NCBI GenBank assembly: GCA_024635765.1
Contig: JAGXIE010000168.1
Coordinates: forward strand, 1 to 34,538
Reading direction: 5' to 3'
Source: Flavobacteriaceae bacterium
GTDB lineage: Bacteria; Bacteroidota; Bacteroidia; Flavobacteriales; Flavobacteriaceae
DNA: 34,538 bases
Shown here: piece after piece, positions 7,150 to 15,615 of the stretch
Numbering within the stretch: position 1 is the first letter of the stretch
How the letters are laid out: every line of letters starts with the position of its first letter
The notes under the pieces: model-generated
Databases searched by the model: none
Seen by the model: only the letters and a program-made list of their open reading frames with translations
What the model was told of the DNA's origin: nothing
Made by a program: the position numbers and the translations under genes

Positions 7150-9123
7150 CTATTCCTTAACCTTAAATCCTAATAGCCTCAATGCATTCAACACCACTAC
7201 CAAAGTAGATCCTTCATGAAATGTGACTGCCCAGCCGATATTGGTTAATCCTAAAATTGTGATTGGCACTAGCAATACAACAACTCCAAGGCTAATCCAA
7301 ATATTTTGCTTAATGATACGTTTTGATTCTCGGCTCAATCCGATAACAAAAGGAAGCATTTCAATTTTATCAGACATTAAGGCAACATCTGCCGTTTCTA
7401 GCGCTACATCGCTTCCTGCTGCTCCCATAGCAACACTGACTGTGCTATAAGCCATCGCTGGGGCATCATTGACACCATCACCAACCATCGCAATTTTGCC
7501 ATCGCGCTGCATTAATTCTTTTACGGCTTCTACTTTATCTTCTGGTAAAAGATTACCTCGAGCTTCCGTCAACCCGATTTGTTTAGCAATAGCATCACCA
7601 ACATTTTGATGATCACCCGTAAGCATGATCATTCGCTTAATACCAATGGTTTTTAATTGCTTTAAGGTTTTCACGGCAGTTTCCCGTGGGACGTCCATCA
7701 CACTTATTAATCCTATTACTTTATTTTCATAAGCAACTAGCATAACCGTATGTCCATTTTTTAATAATGTTTCCATTTGTGAAATAACCGAAGTATCGAC
7801 CCCAATACCTTCGCCTTCCATCAATTTTACATTACCAATAAAAACCTGACTATCTTGATATGCTGCAGAAATTCCTTTTCCTTGTATAGCGTTTACGTTT
7901 GTGGCGTTATTAAGATACTTTAAATTATAGTTATTTTTGACATCTTTAGCGATAGCTCTTGCTAACGGGTGATTACTCAAACTCTCAACTTCCAAAATCA
8001 GTTGTACAAAATCTGCTTCATTATAACCATTGAGAGGAATGATGTTGGTCAATTTTGGTTTTCCTTCCGTTAAGGTCCCTGTTTTGTCAAAAGCAATGGT
8101 TTCTATCGCTCCTAAATCTTCCAACGCTTTACCTCCTTTTATCAATACGCCATTTTGGGCTGCTCTGGCAATTCCACTTAAAACCGCACTAGGTGTTGAT
8201 ATTGCAAGCGCACAAGGACTTGCCGCAACCAAGACTGTTATGGCTCTGTACAAACTATCGGAAAATGGCTCATCAATAACTACATATGCAAAACATAACA
8301 GAGTTACGACTAAAATGACTATTGGAACATACCATTTTTCAAATTTTTTGGTCAGTCGTTGCGTAGGTGATTTATGTGTTTCAACCTCACTCACCATGGC
8401 AATGAGTCGTGCAACTGTAGAATCTCGACTCAATTTTAGAACTAATATCTCAATACTTCCATCACCATTAATTGTTCCGGTAAAAACGACATGTGATCTA
8501 TCGATTTGGTTAAAATCAGCAAGATTATCTAGATTCGGGATAGCTGTTTTATCAACAGGCATACTTTCTCCTGTAATTGGTGCCTGATTGATAGGGCTGT
8601 TTCCTTTGATGATGACACCATCTGCGGCAATTTTTGAATTTGGCTTTACCACTATTATATCATTGATCTTTAAATCTTCAATGTTAATTTCATCAATTTT
8701 TCCGTTGCGTTTTATCAATGCTACTTTAGGTGACAATTTTCCAAGTGCTTCGATTGATTTTTTTGCCTTGTTCATTGCATAATTCTCCAACGCATGTCCT
8801 AAACTGAATAGAAATAACAACAACGCGCCTTCTGCCCAACTCCCAATATATGCAGCACCAATAGCAGCCGCAATCATTAAAAAATCGATTTCAAATTCGC
8901 CTTTCTTAATTCTGTCAAATGCTTCAATTGCAACGTAAAAACCGCCAAAAAAATAAGCAAGCAAATAGCTAGAAAGATGAACCCAATAAGACATACCTCC
9001 AAATCGTTCTAGAAGAAACCCTATCAACATAAATACACCACAAAGGGCTGAAAAGTATAATTCTGTTTGCTGGCCAAAAATGCCATAGTGTTCGTGAAGT
9101 GGTTCTTGCCCTTGTTTTTTCAT
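7150..9123 (-). CDS. P1B-4-type heavy-metal transporting ATPase
   Basis: This 657-residue ATPase carries actuator motif TGES (184-187), metal motif SPC (302-304), phosphorylation motif DKTGTLTEGKP (Asp346), the P1B-specific HP pair (385-386) and GDGVNDAPA in the hinge. The last membrane helix contains HEGST (636-640). SPC in the fourth core helix together with HEG-x-T in the sixth defines subgroup P1B-4, whose members export Co2+, Zn2+, Cd2+ or Fe2+. There is no N-terminal HMA domain or CxxC motif, which is usual for this subgroup and argues against CopA-type copper export. It lies in the inner membrane. The gene starts 25 nt after the truncated czcB remnant, so it was probably the last gene of a metal-resistance operon and is the part still intact. 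Confidence 0.93.
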   Translation of the reverse strand: MKKQGQEPLHEHYGIFGQQTELYFSALCGVFMLIGFLLERFGGMSYWVHLSSYLLAYFFGGFYVAIEAFDRIKKGEFEIDFLMIAAAIGAAYIGSWAEGALLLFLFSLGHALENYAMNKAKKSIEALGKLSPKVALIKRNGKIDEINIEDLKINDIIVVKPNSKIAADGVIIKGNSPINQAPITGESMPVDKTAIPNLDNLADFNQIDRSHVVFTGTINGDGSIEILVLKLSRDSTVARLIAMVSEVETHKSPTQRLTKKFEKWYVPIVILVVTLLCFAYVVIDEPFSDSLYRAITVLVAASPCALAISTPSAVLSGIARAAQNGVLIKGGKALEDLGAIETIAFDKTGTLTEGKPKLTNIIPLNGYNEADFVQLILEVESLSNHPLARAIAKDVKNNYNLKYLNNATNVNAIQGKGISAAYQDSQVFIGNVKLMEGEGIGVDTSVISQMETLLKNGHTVMLVAYENKVIGLISVMDVPRETAVKTLKQLKTIGIKRMIMLTGDHQNVGDAIAKQIGLTEARGNLLPEDKVEAVKELMQRDGKIAMVGDGVNDAPAMAYSTVSVAMGAAGSDVALETADVALMSDKIEMLPFVIGLSRESKRIIKQNIWISLGVVVLLVPITILGLTNIGWAVTFHEGSTLVVVLNALRLLGFKVKE

Positions 9124-9148
9124 GCGCTATATATAATGTATTATATTC

Positions 9149-9451
9149 TTATTCATTTAGCAGCATATAAGTGCCTTTTACAACCAATTTTTTATTTTTC
9201 AAATTTTCCGAATTCATGATTTCTATATAATCCTCTGTTTGCAAACCTATCTCCAATTTAACCTTTTTGAAATGATATTCGTTAGTTTTTTCATTATTCA
9301 AAACCAATGCAAAATAATCATCGTCCACTTGAATAACGGCTTCTTTTGGCAACGCCAACTTATTTGAAATGTTCACAATTATTTCTGCTTCAGCAAACAT
9401 TCCAACGATAAACCCTGTATGTTCATCATCGATATGTCCGTGAATTGTTCC
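9149..9451 (-). pseudogene. C-terminal remnant of a CzcB/CusB-type efflux adaptor
   Basis: Reading from 9451 in frame with the stop at 9149 gives GTIHGHIDDEHTGFIVGMFAEAEI and then about 77 more residues ending in YMLLNE. GHIDDE...GMFAEAEI is the membrane-proximal part of CzcB-family periplasmic adaptors. ALPKEAVIQVDDDYFALVL and VKLEIGLQTEDYIEI are the last beta strands. Everything N-terminal (signal, biotinyl-lipoyl half motifs, helical hairpin) is missing. The upstream DNA is the start of a CzcA gene in another frame, so this is a deletion product. An in-frame ATG at 9400 could start an 83-residue peptide, but it would have no export signal and no plausible function. Confidence 0.88.
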
Positions 9452-9633
9452 ACATCTTGCGTAGAAAGATTACGTGACGTAGTTATGACCTGAACTTGAT
9501 TATTGGTGATGTCTGGTACAACGCCAATTGGGATTTTTGTTAAGGAATAAATTCCGAAACCAATTACAAACCCCATAAATAATAGTATGATAAGCTTATT
9601 CTTTAAGCTGAATTTTATAATATTCTCTAACAT
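9442..9633 (-). pseudogene. N-terminal remnant of a CzcA/CusA-type RND metal exporter
   Basis: From the ATG at 9633 the first 64 codons encode an intact CzcA start. They comprise a cytoplasmic helix (MLENIIKFSLKNK), the first membrane helix (about 14-31) and the conserved periplasmic segment KIPIGVVPDITNNQVQVITT followed by STQDVEQF. The family continues with a pattern like VTYPVE, but here the frame runs into czcB DNA read out of frame and stops at 9379. More than 95% of the roughly 1000 to 1450 residues of a normal CzcA is missing. The upstream promoter and the His-rich gene are still in place, so transcription of the scar is likely. Confidence 0.88.
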
Positions 9634-9696
9634 AATTCCTTTATAAAAGTGTTGTGAGCATAGATCTAAAGCTCATAATTAAATAATTGGAATGAA

Positions 9697-10086
9697 TTAT
9701 GCTAATCGTGGAGGCTGAAAAACAGAAGGTTTCTCAAATAAGGAGTTAGATTCTTTATAAATGAAATTTAGAGGTATTTCTATAAATGGTGGATAATCTA
9801 AACAAAAATTTGAAGCGTTTAATGTAAATGCAGTATTGATATGAGTACATGTTTGATGATTGTATTTAAACGGTAAGTTTTCATGGTCTTGATGATCGTT
9901 ACCATGTTCAAAATTTGAAGAACCATAATGCTCCGCAATAAAATCTAAAAAGGAATCGCCATAGTTCTGTTTATGAAAGCTGGCATGTTCAAAAAGCGTA
10001 CTCAATTTTGAGACATCTTCAAAACTCATGTTAAAGCTTTGAAAAAGTATCATTGCAGTGTAAAATATGGCAAGAATTTTTTGCAT
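9697..10086 (-). CDS. Small exported His-rich protein of the metal-efflux locus
   Basis: The protein is 129 residues. Residues 1-16 (MQKILAIFYTAMILFQ) look like a signal peptide or membrane anchor. Residues 53-82 are rich in metal ligands: His53, His61, His65, His68, His77, Cys80 and His82, with the core DHQDHENLPFK. A hydrophobic C-terminal part ends FQPPRLA. His spacing of this kind suits Zn2+, Co2+ or Cu+ binding. Its position just upstream of the czcA remnant suggests a periplasmic metal sensor or chaperone for that operon. I recall similar uncharacterised proteins ahead of czcA-like genes in flavobacteria, but no function is established to my knowledge. It is intact although its probable partner pump is destroyed. 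Confidence 0.75.
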   Translation of the reverse strand: MQKILAIFYTAMILFQSFNMSFEDVSKLSTLFEHASFHKQNYGDSFLDFIAEHYGSSNFEHGNDHQDHENLPFKYNHQTCTHINTAFTLNASNFCLDYPPFIEIPLNFIYKESNSLFEKPSVFQPPRLA

Positions 10087-10141
10087 ATTGAAACAAAGCT
10101 ACAAAAAATAATGATGTGTCACGTAACAAGGGTTATAATCC

Positions 10142-13100
10142 TTAAAAATAAGCTTTGAGTTGAATGGTACCTGTATGAATGGTTTTGGATGTTTCTGTTT
10201 TACGTCCAAAATAATTCAAATTCAAGTCTAGATATGTGGTTAATTTCTTTTGTGCCAATAAACTCCAAGTGAAGTTTTTCCCTGGCTGCAGACCTTCCAA
10301 CATTTGATAGGACACAGGAGTGTTTGCGTTACCCTCAAAAGAATTTTCGAAAAAGTTAATTTCACCATTCAATGCTATTTTTTGTCCATTATTGTATGTA
10401 AATGAGACCCCATAGTTATTCTGTAGCAACGTTTCCATGTTTCCAACTGTATTATCTTTATTTGTATATTGGTAAAACACATCAAAACGAGCATTTTCAC
10501 TGAATAAATAAGATAATTTTGGTTGCAATCTAACTTCGTCAATGATATAATTGCGCGTAGCAAAATTTTCGCTTAAGCTTTCATTTTTGTCCAAACTCGA
10601 TTTCAAATTTACTAACCAATTTTTTGCAAATTTATGATTGAAATTCAATTGATGGCTTTTCAATTTACTTTCCTGAAACCCTATGGACAATAAAGTTCTA
10701 CTGGTATTGTTCAAGAACGTATAAGACGTTGTATAAAGTTGTTTACCTCTATTAAAGAACAATACATTCCGTACACTTTTATTAAGTGCCAATTGATTGT
10801 CGTCACTATCGGCAAAAGGATTCAAATCGAATGTGTTGCCTTCCTTTCTGATTTTGCGATCAACCAAATAAGAAGTTTGATTATAAAAATGCGACCAAAA
10901 CTTTTTCGATGTGCTTTCTTCTACGGACCATTGTTGCGGATTGATAGTAATCGTTTGGCTTAATCTATTTTGGTGCGTTTTTACAAATATTTGATTGGGC
11001 AACAAAACCCTAATATATTCACCTTGATCTTGAAATTGGGCTACTTCAAACTCATTCAATTCTTGGATGCCATTGTCGTTATAATCTATCCATGTGTAGG
11101 CCCCTTGACCAGGCTCAACCTGTACATATGTAAAATCTTGTTGGGGAAGACTTCCTGAATTAGTTTCAAAAATGGTATTCAATTGTACGATCTGTTCGAA
11201 TAACTGTTGATTATATGTTAGTCTCGAATTTAAGGATTGTTCGTTTTCAATAGCGTCATCTACTGATTTCAAATTTCGATAATTCACATAAACACCCAGA
11301 TCAGTTTTTTTGTTTTGTATGATCTTTGATTTGATATAATACGTGTTTGATGAATTTACTCTTTCAATCCTATTAAATCGTAAACTATCATTGATACGAT
11401 GTTTGTAACCAATTTCGGCAAAGACTTTCGTACTATCACCAATTCCATAAAATAGTTCTGCAGATTTAAATCGTTGGCTTAAAGCCGTTAAACTATCAGT
11501 GAGGTTTTCTCTTTGTTCGTTGTCTTCTGCTGCTAACTTTACACCTACCCATTGCTTGTCAAAACTATATGCAATTCTATTAAATGAGCGCAGGAATGTT
11601 GATTTTGAGATGTCACTTTCACTGTTCAGTACACTGGAATTGGTAAATAAATTCCATCGATTCAATTTTAAACTTGCCAAAACGCTATGCCGATTTCCAT
11701 TAAAATTTTCAGAGTAATTAAGATGTTCAAATTTATAGGTGGCAAGTCCATTTTCAGGATGGATCAATTCCAGGCCGGCAGTTAATAAATTCTGATTTCC
11801 AAGAGGCATTTCCAAATTCCAATCCCGATTGAATTCGGCATAATACAAACGTTGAATTGTTTTAAAGTTCTTTTGAATAATGTCTGCATTAACAATGGCC
11901 GATAAATTCCAAAGACTATCTGTTTTGATGATATGTTGTTTTACACGAAGTTTCCCGGCAAACCCGTCATTATTGCCATCATCTAAATTAGAAAAGAGAT
12001 TAAGATCGTTTTTACTGCCTGCCGCTTCAAAATAAATATCAGTTTTTTCTGTAGGCTTATAAGTGCCGTTAACAACTGCCAATTGTAATTTGGTAGGCGC
12101 AATCAATTGTACTATAGCGGCATAATTACCTTGAGGAACTCCGGCAATTGGTGATACATATTCGTAAATATTATTAATGGCATTACTATTGACCAGCACA
12201 TAGTCGCCCTGATTGTTGCCAACTGAACGAAATTTAACACTGAACAACTCGTCTTCAGGATTTGAAGAAAACACGAAGGCTTCCACGCCATCTATTAGCT
12301 CCTTTTTGTAGAGAATTCGGTTTTCGCTGTACGCTTCAGGAACTCCAGAAGGAGCCACCATCAATGTTTGATCATCACCTGCATCAGCTAAAATCTGAAC
12401 TTGTTCTGGAGATAGGTTTTGCTGTAACGGCTGATTTTTTGAATCCACTTCTGAATAGACGGAAACACCGAGTTTCAGTTTATCGGTTTCATAACTGCTT
12501 CCTCCAAACACTGTAAACCGTGAAAAATTACGTTCACTGAATTGATAATCTACAGTAATTCGCATTTCCGAAGTAATCGGAAATGTTGAGTTGAAAATTA
12601 TTTCACCTGCATTATAATCTATGATATAATCTTCACTTTCCCCTCGTTTGATTGGCAAACCATTCACATAAACCGTCTCACTTCCTGAAACAATCAACAC
12701 AAATAATTCGTTATTCGGTCCACGCAATTTATAAGGTCCTTGATTACCTTCTTGCGCTAAAAACTGACTTGTTGTAAATTGACCTCTTACTAGAGCTCCA
12801 GCTGCAAACACATTCGTTTTAGATTCCTCCTTATCAAAATTAACATTGACCAAAAGTCCCTGAACACGTTTACTGAATCGTGCAAAATAGGTGTTGTCAT
12901 TTACCAAATCGATATCTCCAGCACGAATATTCCATTTGTCACTGAACAATTCAATAAACACCTGATCAAATTCATCCAATCGTTGTGAATATCCACTTTC
13001 CTGCAATGGAATGTTAGCATCTTGTATCGATGCTCTCAAAGAAACTTTGTCACTCAACTTTCCTGAAATTTGTAAATCGAGTTCACTATTTAATACTGAA

Positions 13101-13552
13101 TTCTGATTATTTCCAACTGTAACACCACGAGAAATACTCCCAGAGGTTGTCAAGCCATCAAATGGCGTGAAATTTTGAGTTAAAGTAGATTGTGACAATT
13201 TGTACAATCGCTGCAAATTATCAGTGTTCTCGACAATGATTTTATCATCCAACTGAAAATACTTACGTGTAATAAAATCAGGATATCGTAAATATTCGAT
13301 GCTAATTGAATCCGTTTCAATTGGTTTTTTGAAAGTCAAAAGTGCCTTTGAAAAATCGATTGTATAAAATGAACTATCGATAATGACATTATTTTTTGTC
13401 TTTAAGATGAATTTACTAGAATTAATACTTACCGTATCCACTTGAATGCTATCTCTAACAACGACTTTTTTCGTTCTGTAATTCGATGAAGTTTCTTGCG
13501 CAATAGCACAAAAACTTATTAAAAAAAGAATAAGAGACGTAGCAATTTTCAT
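10142..13552 (-). CDS. Large outer-membrane protein with SprA-like N-terminal segment
   Basis: The protein is 1136 residues with a signal peptide at 1-18 (MKIATSLILFLISFCAIA, then QET). Residues about 135-250 (SGSISRGVTVGNNQNSVLNS, LQISGKLSDKVSLRASIQD, LDEFDQVFIELFSDKWNIRAGD) resemble the repeated region of the type IX secretion translocon SprA/Sov, which is about twice as long. The next part (VYVNGLPIKRGESEDYIIDY, ITVDYQFSERNF) also recalls SprA. From about 480 to the end, alternating amphipathic strands (LNLNYFGRK, LKAYF) suggest a large barrel ending in Phe. It is therefore probably an outer-membrane barrel related to, but distinct from, SprA. It stands alone, divergent from xth. Its role is unknown. 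Confidence 0.8.
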   Translation of the reverse strand: MKIATSLILFLISFCAIAQETSSNYRTKKVVVRDSIQVDTVSINSSKFILKTKNNVIIDSSFYTIDFSKALLTFKKPIETDSISIEYLRYPDFITRKYFQLDDKIIVENTDNLQRLYKLSQSTLTQNFTPFDGLTTSGSISRGVTVGNNQNSVLNSELDLQISGKLSDKVSLRASIQDANIPLQESGYSQRLDEFDQVFIELFSDKWNIRAGDIDLVNDNTYFARFSKRVQGLLVNVNFDKEESKTNVFAAGALVRGQFTTSQFLAQEGNQGPYKLRGPNNELFVLIVSGSETVYVNGLPIKRGESEDYIIDYNAGEIIFNSTFPITSEMRITVDYQFSERNFSRFTVFGGSSYETDKLKLGVSVYSEVDSKNQPLQQNLSPEQVQILADAGDDQTLMVAPSGVPEAYSENRILYKKELIDGVEAFVFSSNPEDELFSVKFRSVGNNQGDYVLVNSNAINNIYEYVSPIAGVPQGNYAAIVQLIAPTKLQLAVVNGTYKPTEKTDIYFEAAGSKNDLNLFSNLDDGNNDGFAGKLRVKQHIIKTDSLWNLSAIVNADIIQKNFKTIQRLYYAEFNRDWNLEMPLGNQNLLTAGLELIHPENGLATYKFEHLNYSENFNGNRHSVLASLKLNRWNLFTNSSVLNSESDISKSTFLRSFNRIAYSFDKQWVGVKLAAEDNEQRENLTDSLTALSQRFKSAELFYGIGDSTKVFAEIGYKHRINDSLRFNRIERVNSSNTYYIKSKIIQNKKTDLGVYVNYRNLKSVDDAIENEQSLNSRLTYNQQLFEQIVQLNTIFETNSGSLPQQDFTYVQVEPGQGAYTWIDYNDNGIQELNEFEVAQFQDQGEYIRVLLPNQIFVKTHQNRLSQTITINPQQWSVEESTSKKFWSHFYNQTSYLVDRKIRKEGNTFDLNPFADSDDNQLALNKSVRNVLFFNRGKQLYTTSYTFLNNTSRTLLSIGFQESKLKSHQLNFNHKFAKNWLVNLKSSLDKNESLSENFATRNYIIDEVRLQPKLSYLFSENARFDVFYQYTNKDNTVGNMETLLQNNYGVSFTYNNGQKIALNGEINFFENSFEGNANTPVSYQMLEGLQPGKNFTWSLLAQKKLTTYLDLNLNYFGRKTETSKTIHTGTIQLKAYF

Positions 13553-13663
13553 CTAGTATAATAACTTCTAATGGCTAAAAATATTTTATAGTTAAAATGC
13601 CATTAAAACTATCGCATAAAAGTACAGTATTATTTAATTTAGCTGAAATTCTAAACGTATATC

Positions 13664-14428
13664 ATGAAAATCATCTCCTATAACGTCAACGGGATAAGAG
13701 CAGCCCTCAATAAAGGTTTTATTGATTGGTTAAAAGCAGTGAATCCTGACGTGGTTTGTCTCCAAGAAATAAAGGCAATGAAAGAGCAATTGGATCTTGA
13801 AGTCTTTGAAGACGCAGGTTACAAATACAATTATTGGTTTAGTGCACAGAAAAAAGGCTATAGTGGTGTTGCGATATTAAGCAAAACTGAACCAAACCAT
13901 GTTGCATATGGAACAGGAATCGAATCCATGGATTTTGAAGGCCGCAATCTTCGAGCTGATTTTGACAATGTATCAGTCATGAGTTTGTATTTGCCTTCAG
14001 GCACAAATGACGCGCGTTTACAGCATAAATTTGATTATATGGATATGTTCCATGATTACATTAACAAACTAAAAAAAGACATTCCTAATTTAATTATTTG
14101 TGGTGATTACAATATCTGTCATGAAGAAATAGATATTCATAACCCAAAAGGCTTGTCCAATGTTTCAGGATTTTTACCTGTTGAGAGACAGTGGATAGGA
14201 GCTTTTATAGATAATGGTTTCATTGATTCCTTTAGACATTTTAACAAAGAACCTCACAATTATACATGGTGGAGTTACCGAGCCAATGCAAGAAATAATA
14301 ACAAGGGTTGGCGCTTGGATTATGGAATGGTAAGTGAGCCTTTACAAGATAATTTGAAACGTAGCGTTATCCTATCGAATGCTGTCCATAGCGATCATTG
14401 TCCCATATTGATTGAAATTGAGGTTTAA
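13664..14428 (+). CDS. xth: Exodeoxyribonuclease III / AP endonuclease
   Basis: This 254-residue protein belongs to the endonuclease/exonuclease/phosphatase superfamily. Asn7 (SYNVNGIRAA), metal ligand Glu35 (LQEIK), GDYNICHEEIDIHNPKG near 147 and Asp244-His245 (SDHCPI) are all present, as is WWSYRANARNNNKGWRLDY. It should cut DNA 5' to abasic sites and degrade 3' ends during base excision repair in the cytoplasm. Length is normal for the family. It is divergent from the large outer-membrane gene. A candidate -7 element (TAATTTAG, about 13635) lies upstream. The OmpA-like gene follows after 91 nt. Confidence 0.96.
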   Translation: MKIISYNVNGIRAALNKGFIDWLKAVNPDVVCLQEIKAMKEQLDLEVFEDAGYKYNYWFSAQKKGYSGVAILSKTEPNHVAYGTGIESMDFEGRNLRADFDNVSVMSLYLPSGTNDARLQHKFDYMDMFHDYINKLKKDIPNLIICGDYNICHEEIDIHNPKGLSNVSGFLPVERQWIGAFIDNGFIDSFRHFNKEPHNYTWWSYRANARNNNKGWRLDYGMVSEPLQDNLKRSVILSNAVHSDHCPILIEIEV

Positions 14429-14519
14429 TTAGCGGCCATAATAATGCACGAAATTAATAGTGAAGTACATAAATAAACAATTCAACAGCAAACATCTAAA
14501 CCCTATAACAGCAAAAAAC

Positions 14520-15476
14520 ATGATCAAAAAATTGTCATTAATCGTCCTAACACTTGTGTTAACATCCTCATGCGTATCTAAAAAGATTTATACTGATTTA
14601 GAAAACAGATATGCAACATTAAAAAAAGAAAACAGAACATTGTCTGATGAAAAGTCAAACCTTTCTAAATCGTTGACAACCTTACAGAACGATTTCAATA
14701 AATTACAAAAAGACTATAATGCTGCCGTCGCGAAGCGTGATCAATTTCAAAAGGATTATGAGGTGACAAAATCGAATCTCGATAATTTGCAAAAATCTTA
14801 TGAAGCATTAGAACAGAACAGCTCGTCCTCAATTGCAGAAAACGCCAAGAAAAATCGAGAACTTTTGGCCCAATTAGAAGCAAAAGAACTCGCACTAGCG
14901 GCAGAGAATGCACGACTTGAAAAGTTGAAAAAAGATATGGAAGTACGCTCACAGCGCATAGCTGAATTAGAAAATATCATTTCTTCAAAAGACGCAGCAA
15001 TGAAAAAACTAAAAAATGCCATATCTAAAGCACTCACAAATTTTGAAGGTAAAGGATTGACAGTTGAACAGCGCGACGGAAAAGTCTATGTTTCTATGGA
15101 AAATAAGTTACTATTCGAATCCGGAAGTTGGGCAGTTGGTAAAAATGGAAAAGAAGCTGTTAAGCAACTTGGTAGCGTTCTTGCAGTGAATCCTGAAATT
15201 GCTGTGTTGATTGAAGGGCACACTGATAATGTTCCGTATACTGGAACTGGGCAATTGTCTGGGAATTGGGATTTATCTACAAAACGTGCAACAGCCATTG
15301 TTGAGATTTTAAGGGAGAATACGAACATCAATCCAGAAAACTTAACTGCTGCAGGTCGTGGAGAATACGCACCGATAGCGGGTAACGAGACAACAGAAGG
15401 TAAAGCAAAAAACAGACGTATTGAAGTCATTTTAACTCCTAAATTAGATGAAATATCCAGATTATTGAATGATTGA
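14520..15476 (+). CDS. OmpA-family peptidoglycan-binding lipoprotein with coiled coil
   Basis: The protein is 318 residues from the ATG at 14520. An upstream GTG in frame at 14460 would push the signal peptide 20 residues inward, so I reject it. Residues 1-19 are a lipoprotein signal with lipobox LTSSC. A coiled coil covers about 22-165 (repeated Leu/Lys/Glu/Asn heptads). The OmpA C-terminal domain follows at about 185-310 with IEGHTDNVPYTG, LSTKRATAIVEIL, GRGEYAPIAGNETTEGKAKN and RRIEVIL. The Asp of GHTDN and the Arg of NRRIEV are the family's contacts to diaminopimelate. It should be lipid-anchored to the outer membrane and tether it to peptidoglycan. A good terminator at 15507-15539 ends the transcript. 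Confidence 0.92.
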   Translation: MIKKLSLIVLTLVLTSSCVSKKIYTDLENRYATLKKENRTLSDEKSNLSKSLTTLQNDFNKLQKDYNAAVAKRDQFQKDYEVTKSNLDNLQKSYEALEQNSSSSIAENAKKNRELLAQLEAKELALAAENARLEKLKKDMEVRSQRIAELENIISSKDAAMKKLKNAISKALTNFEGKGLTVEQRDGKVYVSMENKLLFESGSWAVGKNGKEAVKQLGSVLAVNPEIAVLIEGHTDNVPYTGTGQLSGNWDLSTKRATAIVEILRENTNINPENLTAAGRGEYAPIAGNETTEGKAKNRRIEVILTPKLDEISRLLND

Positions 15477-15506
15477 TCCGATACTATCCAATATTAACAG
15501 AGATTT

Positions 15507-15539
15507 AAACCTTTCCGTTTATAAACGTGAAAGGTTTTT
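15507..15539 (+). terminator. Intrinsic terminator after the OmpA-family gene
   Basis: AAACCTTTC (15507-15515) pairs with GAAAGGTTT (15529-15537). An inner CGTTT/AAACG continuation is present, and the Ts end at 15539. Confidence 0.85.
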
Positions 15540-15562
15540 CTATCTTTAGACTTCTAAACAAT

Positions 15563-15603
15563 TGTGAACCGTAAAATATTTCTGAAGGTTCGGACTGTTC
15601 ACA
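15563..15603 (+). promoter_or_regulatory. Overlapping inverted repeats upstream of tas
   Basis: TGTGAAC (15563-15569) is mirrored by GTTCACA (15597-15603), 13 nt before the start codon. GAACC (15566-15570) can instead pair with GGTTC (15587-15591). The two pairings share GAAC and exclude each other. This could be an operator or an mRNA switch in the leader, or chance. No matching regulator is nearby. Confidence 0.3.
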
Positions 15604-15615
15604 GTAAAAGTACTT

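Noticed and set aside
8030-8587. A 185-residue open frame on the plus strand opposite the metal ATPase
   Set aside because: It is antisense to the phosphorylation and actuator domains, which are intact on the minus strand. It has no promoter and no recognisable domain.
9379-9633. The czcA' frame as a genuine 84-residue small membrane protein
   Set aside because: Its last 20 residues are out-of-frame czcB DNA and its first 64 match the start of a pump of over 1000 residues. It is a truncation, not a new protein.
10128-10143. AAGGGTTATAATCCTT as a terminator between the SprA-like gene and the His-rich gene
   Set aside because: The inverted repeat has no loop and no following T-run, and it has a mismatch. 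It could at most be a weak protein site.
13571-13612. ATGGC/GCCAT and ATAGTT/AACTAT repeats in the xth upstream region
   Set aside because: The arms are only 5-6 bp in very A+T-rich DNA and overlap irregularly. This is within chance expectation.
14460-14519. GTG start 60 nt upstream for the OmpA-family lipoprotein
   Set aside because: It would place 20 polar residues before the lipoprotein signal, which must be N-terminal for export and lipidation.
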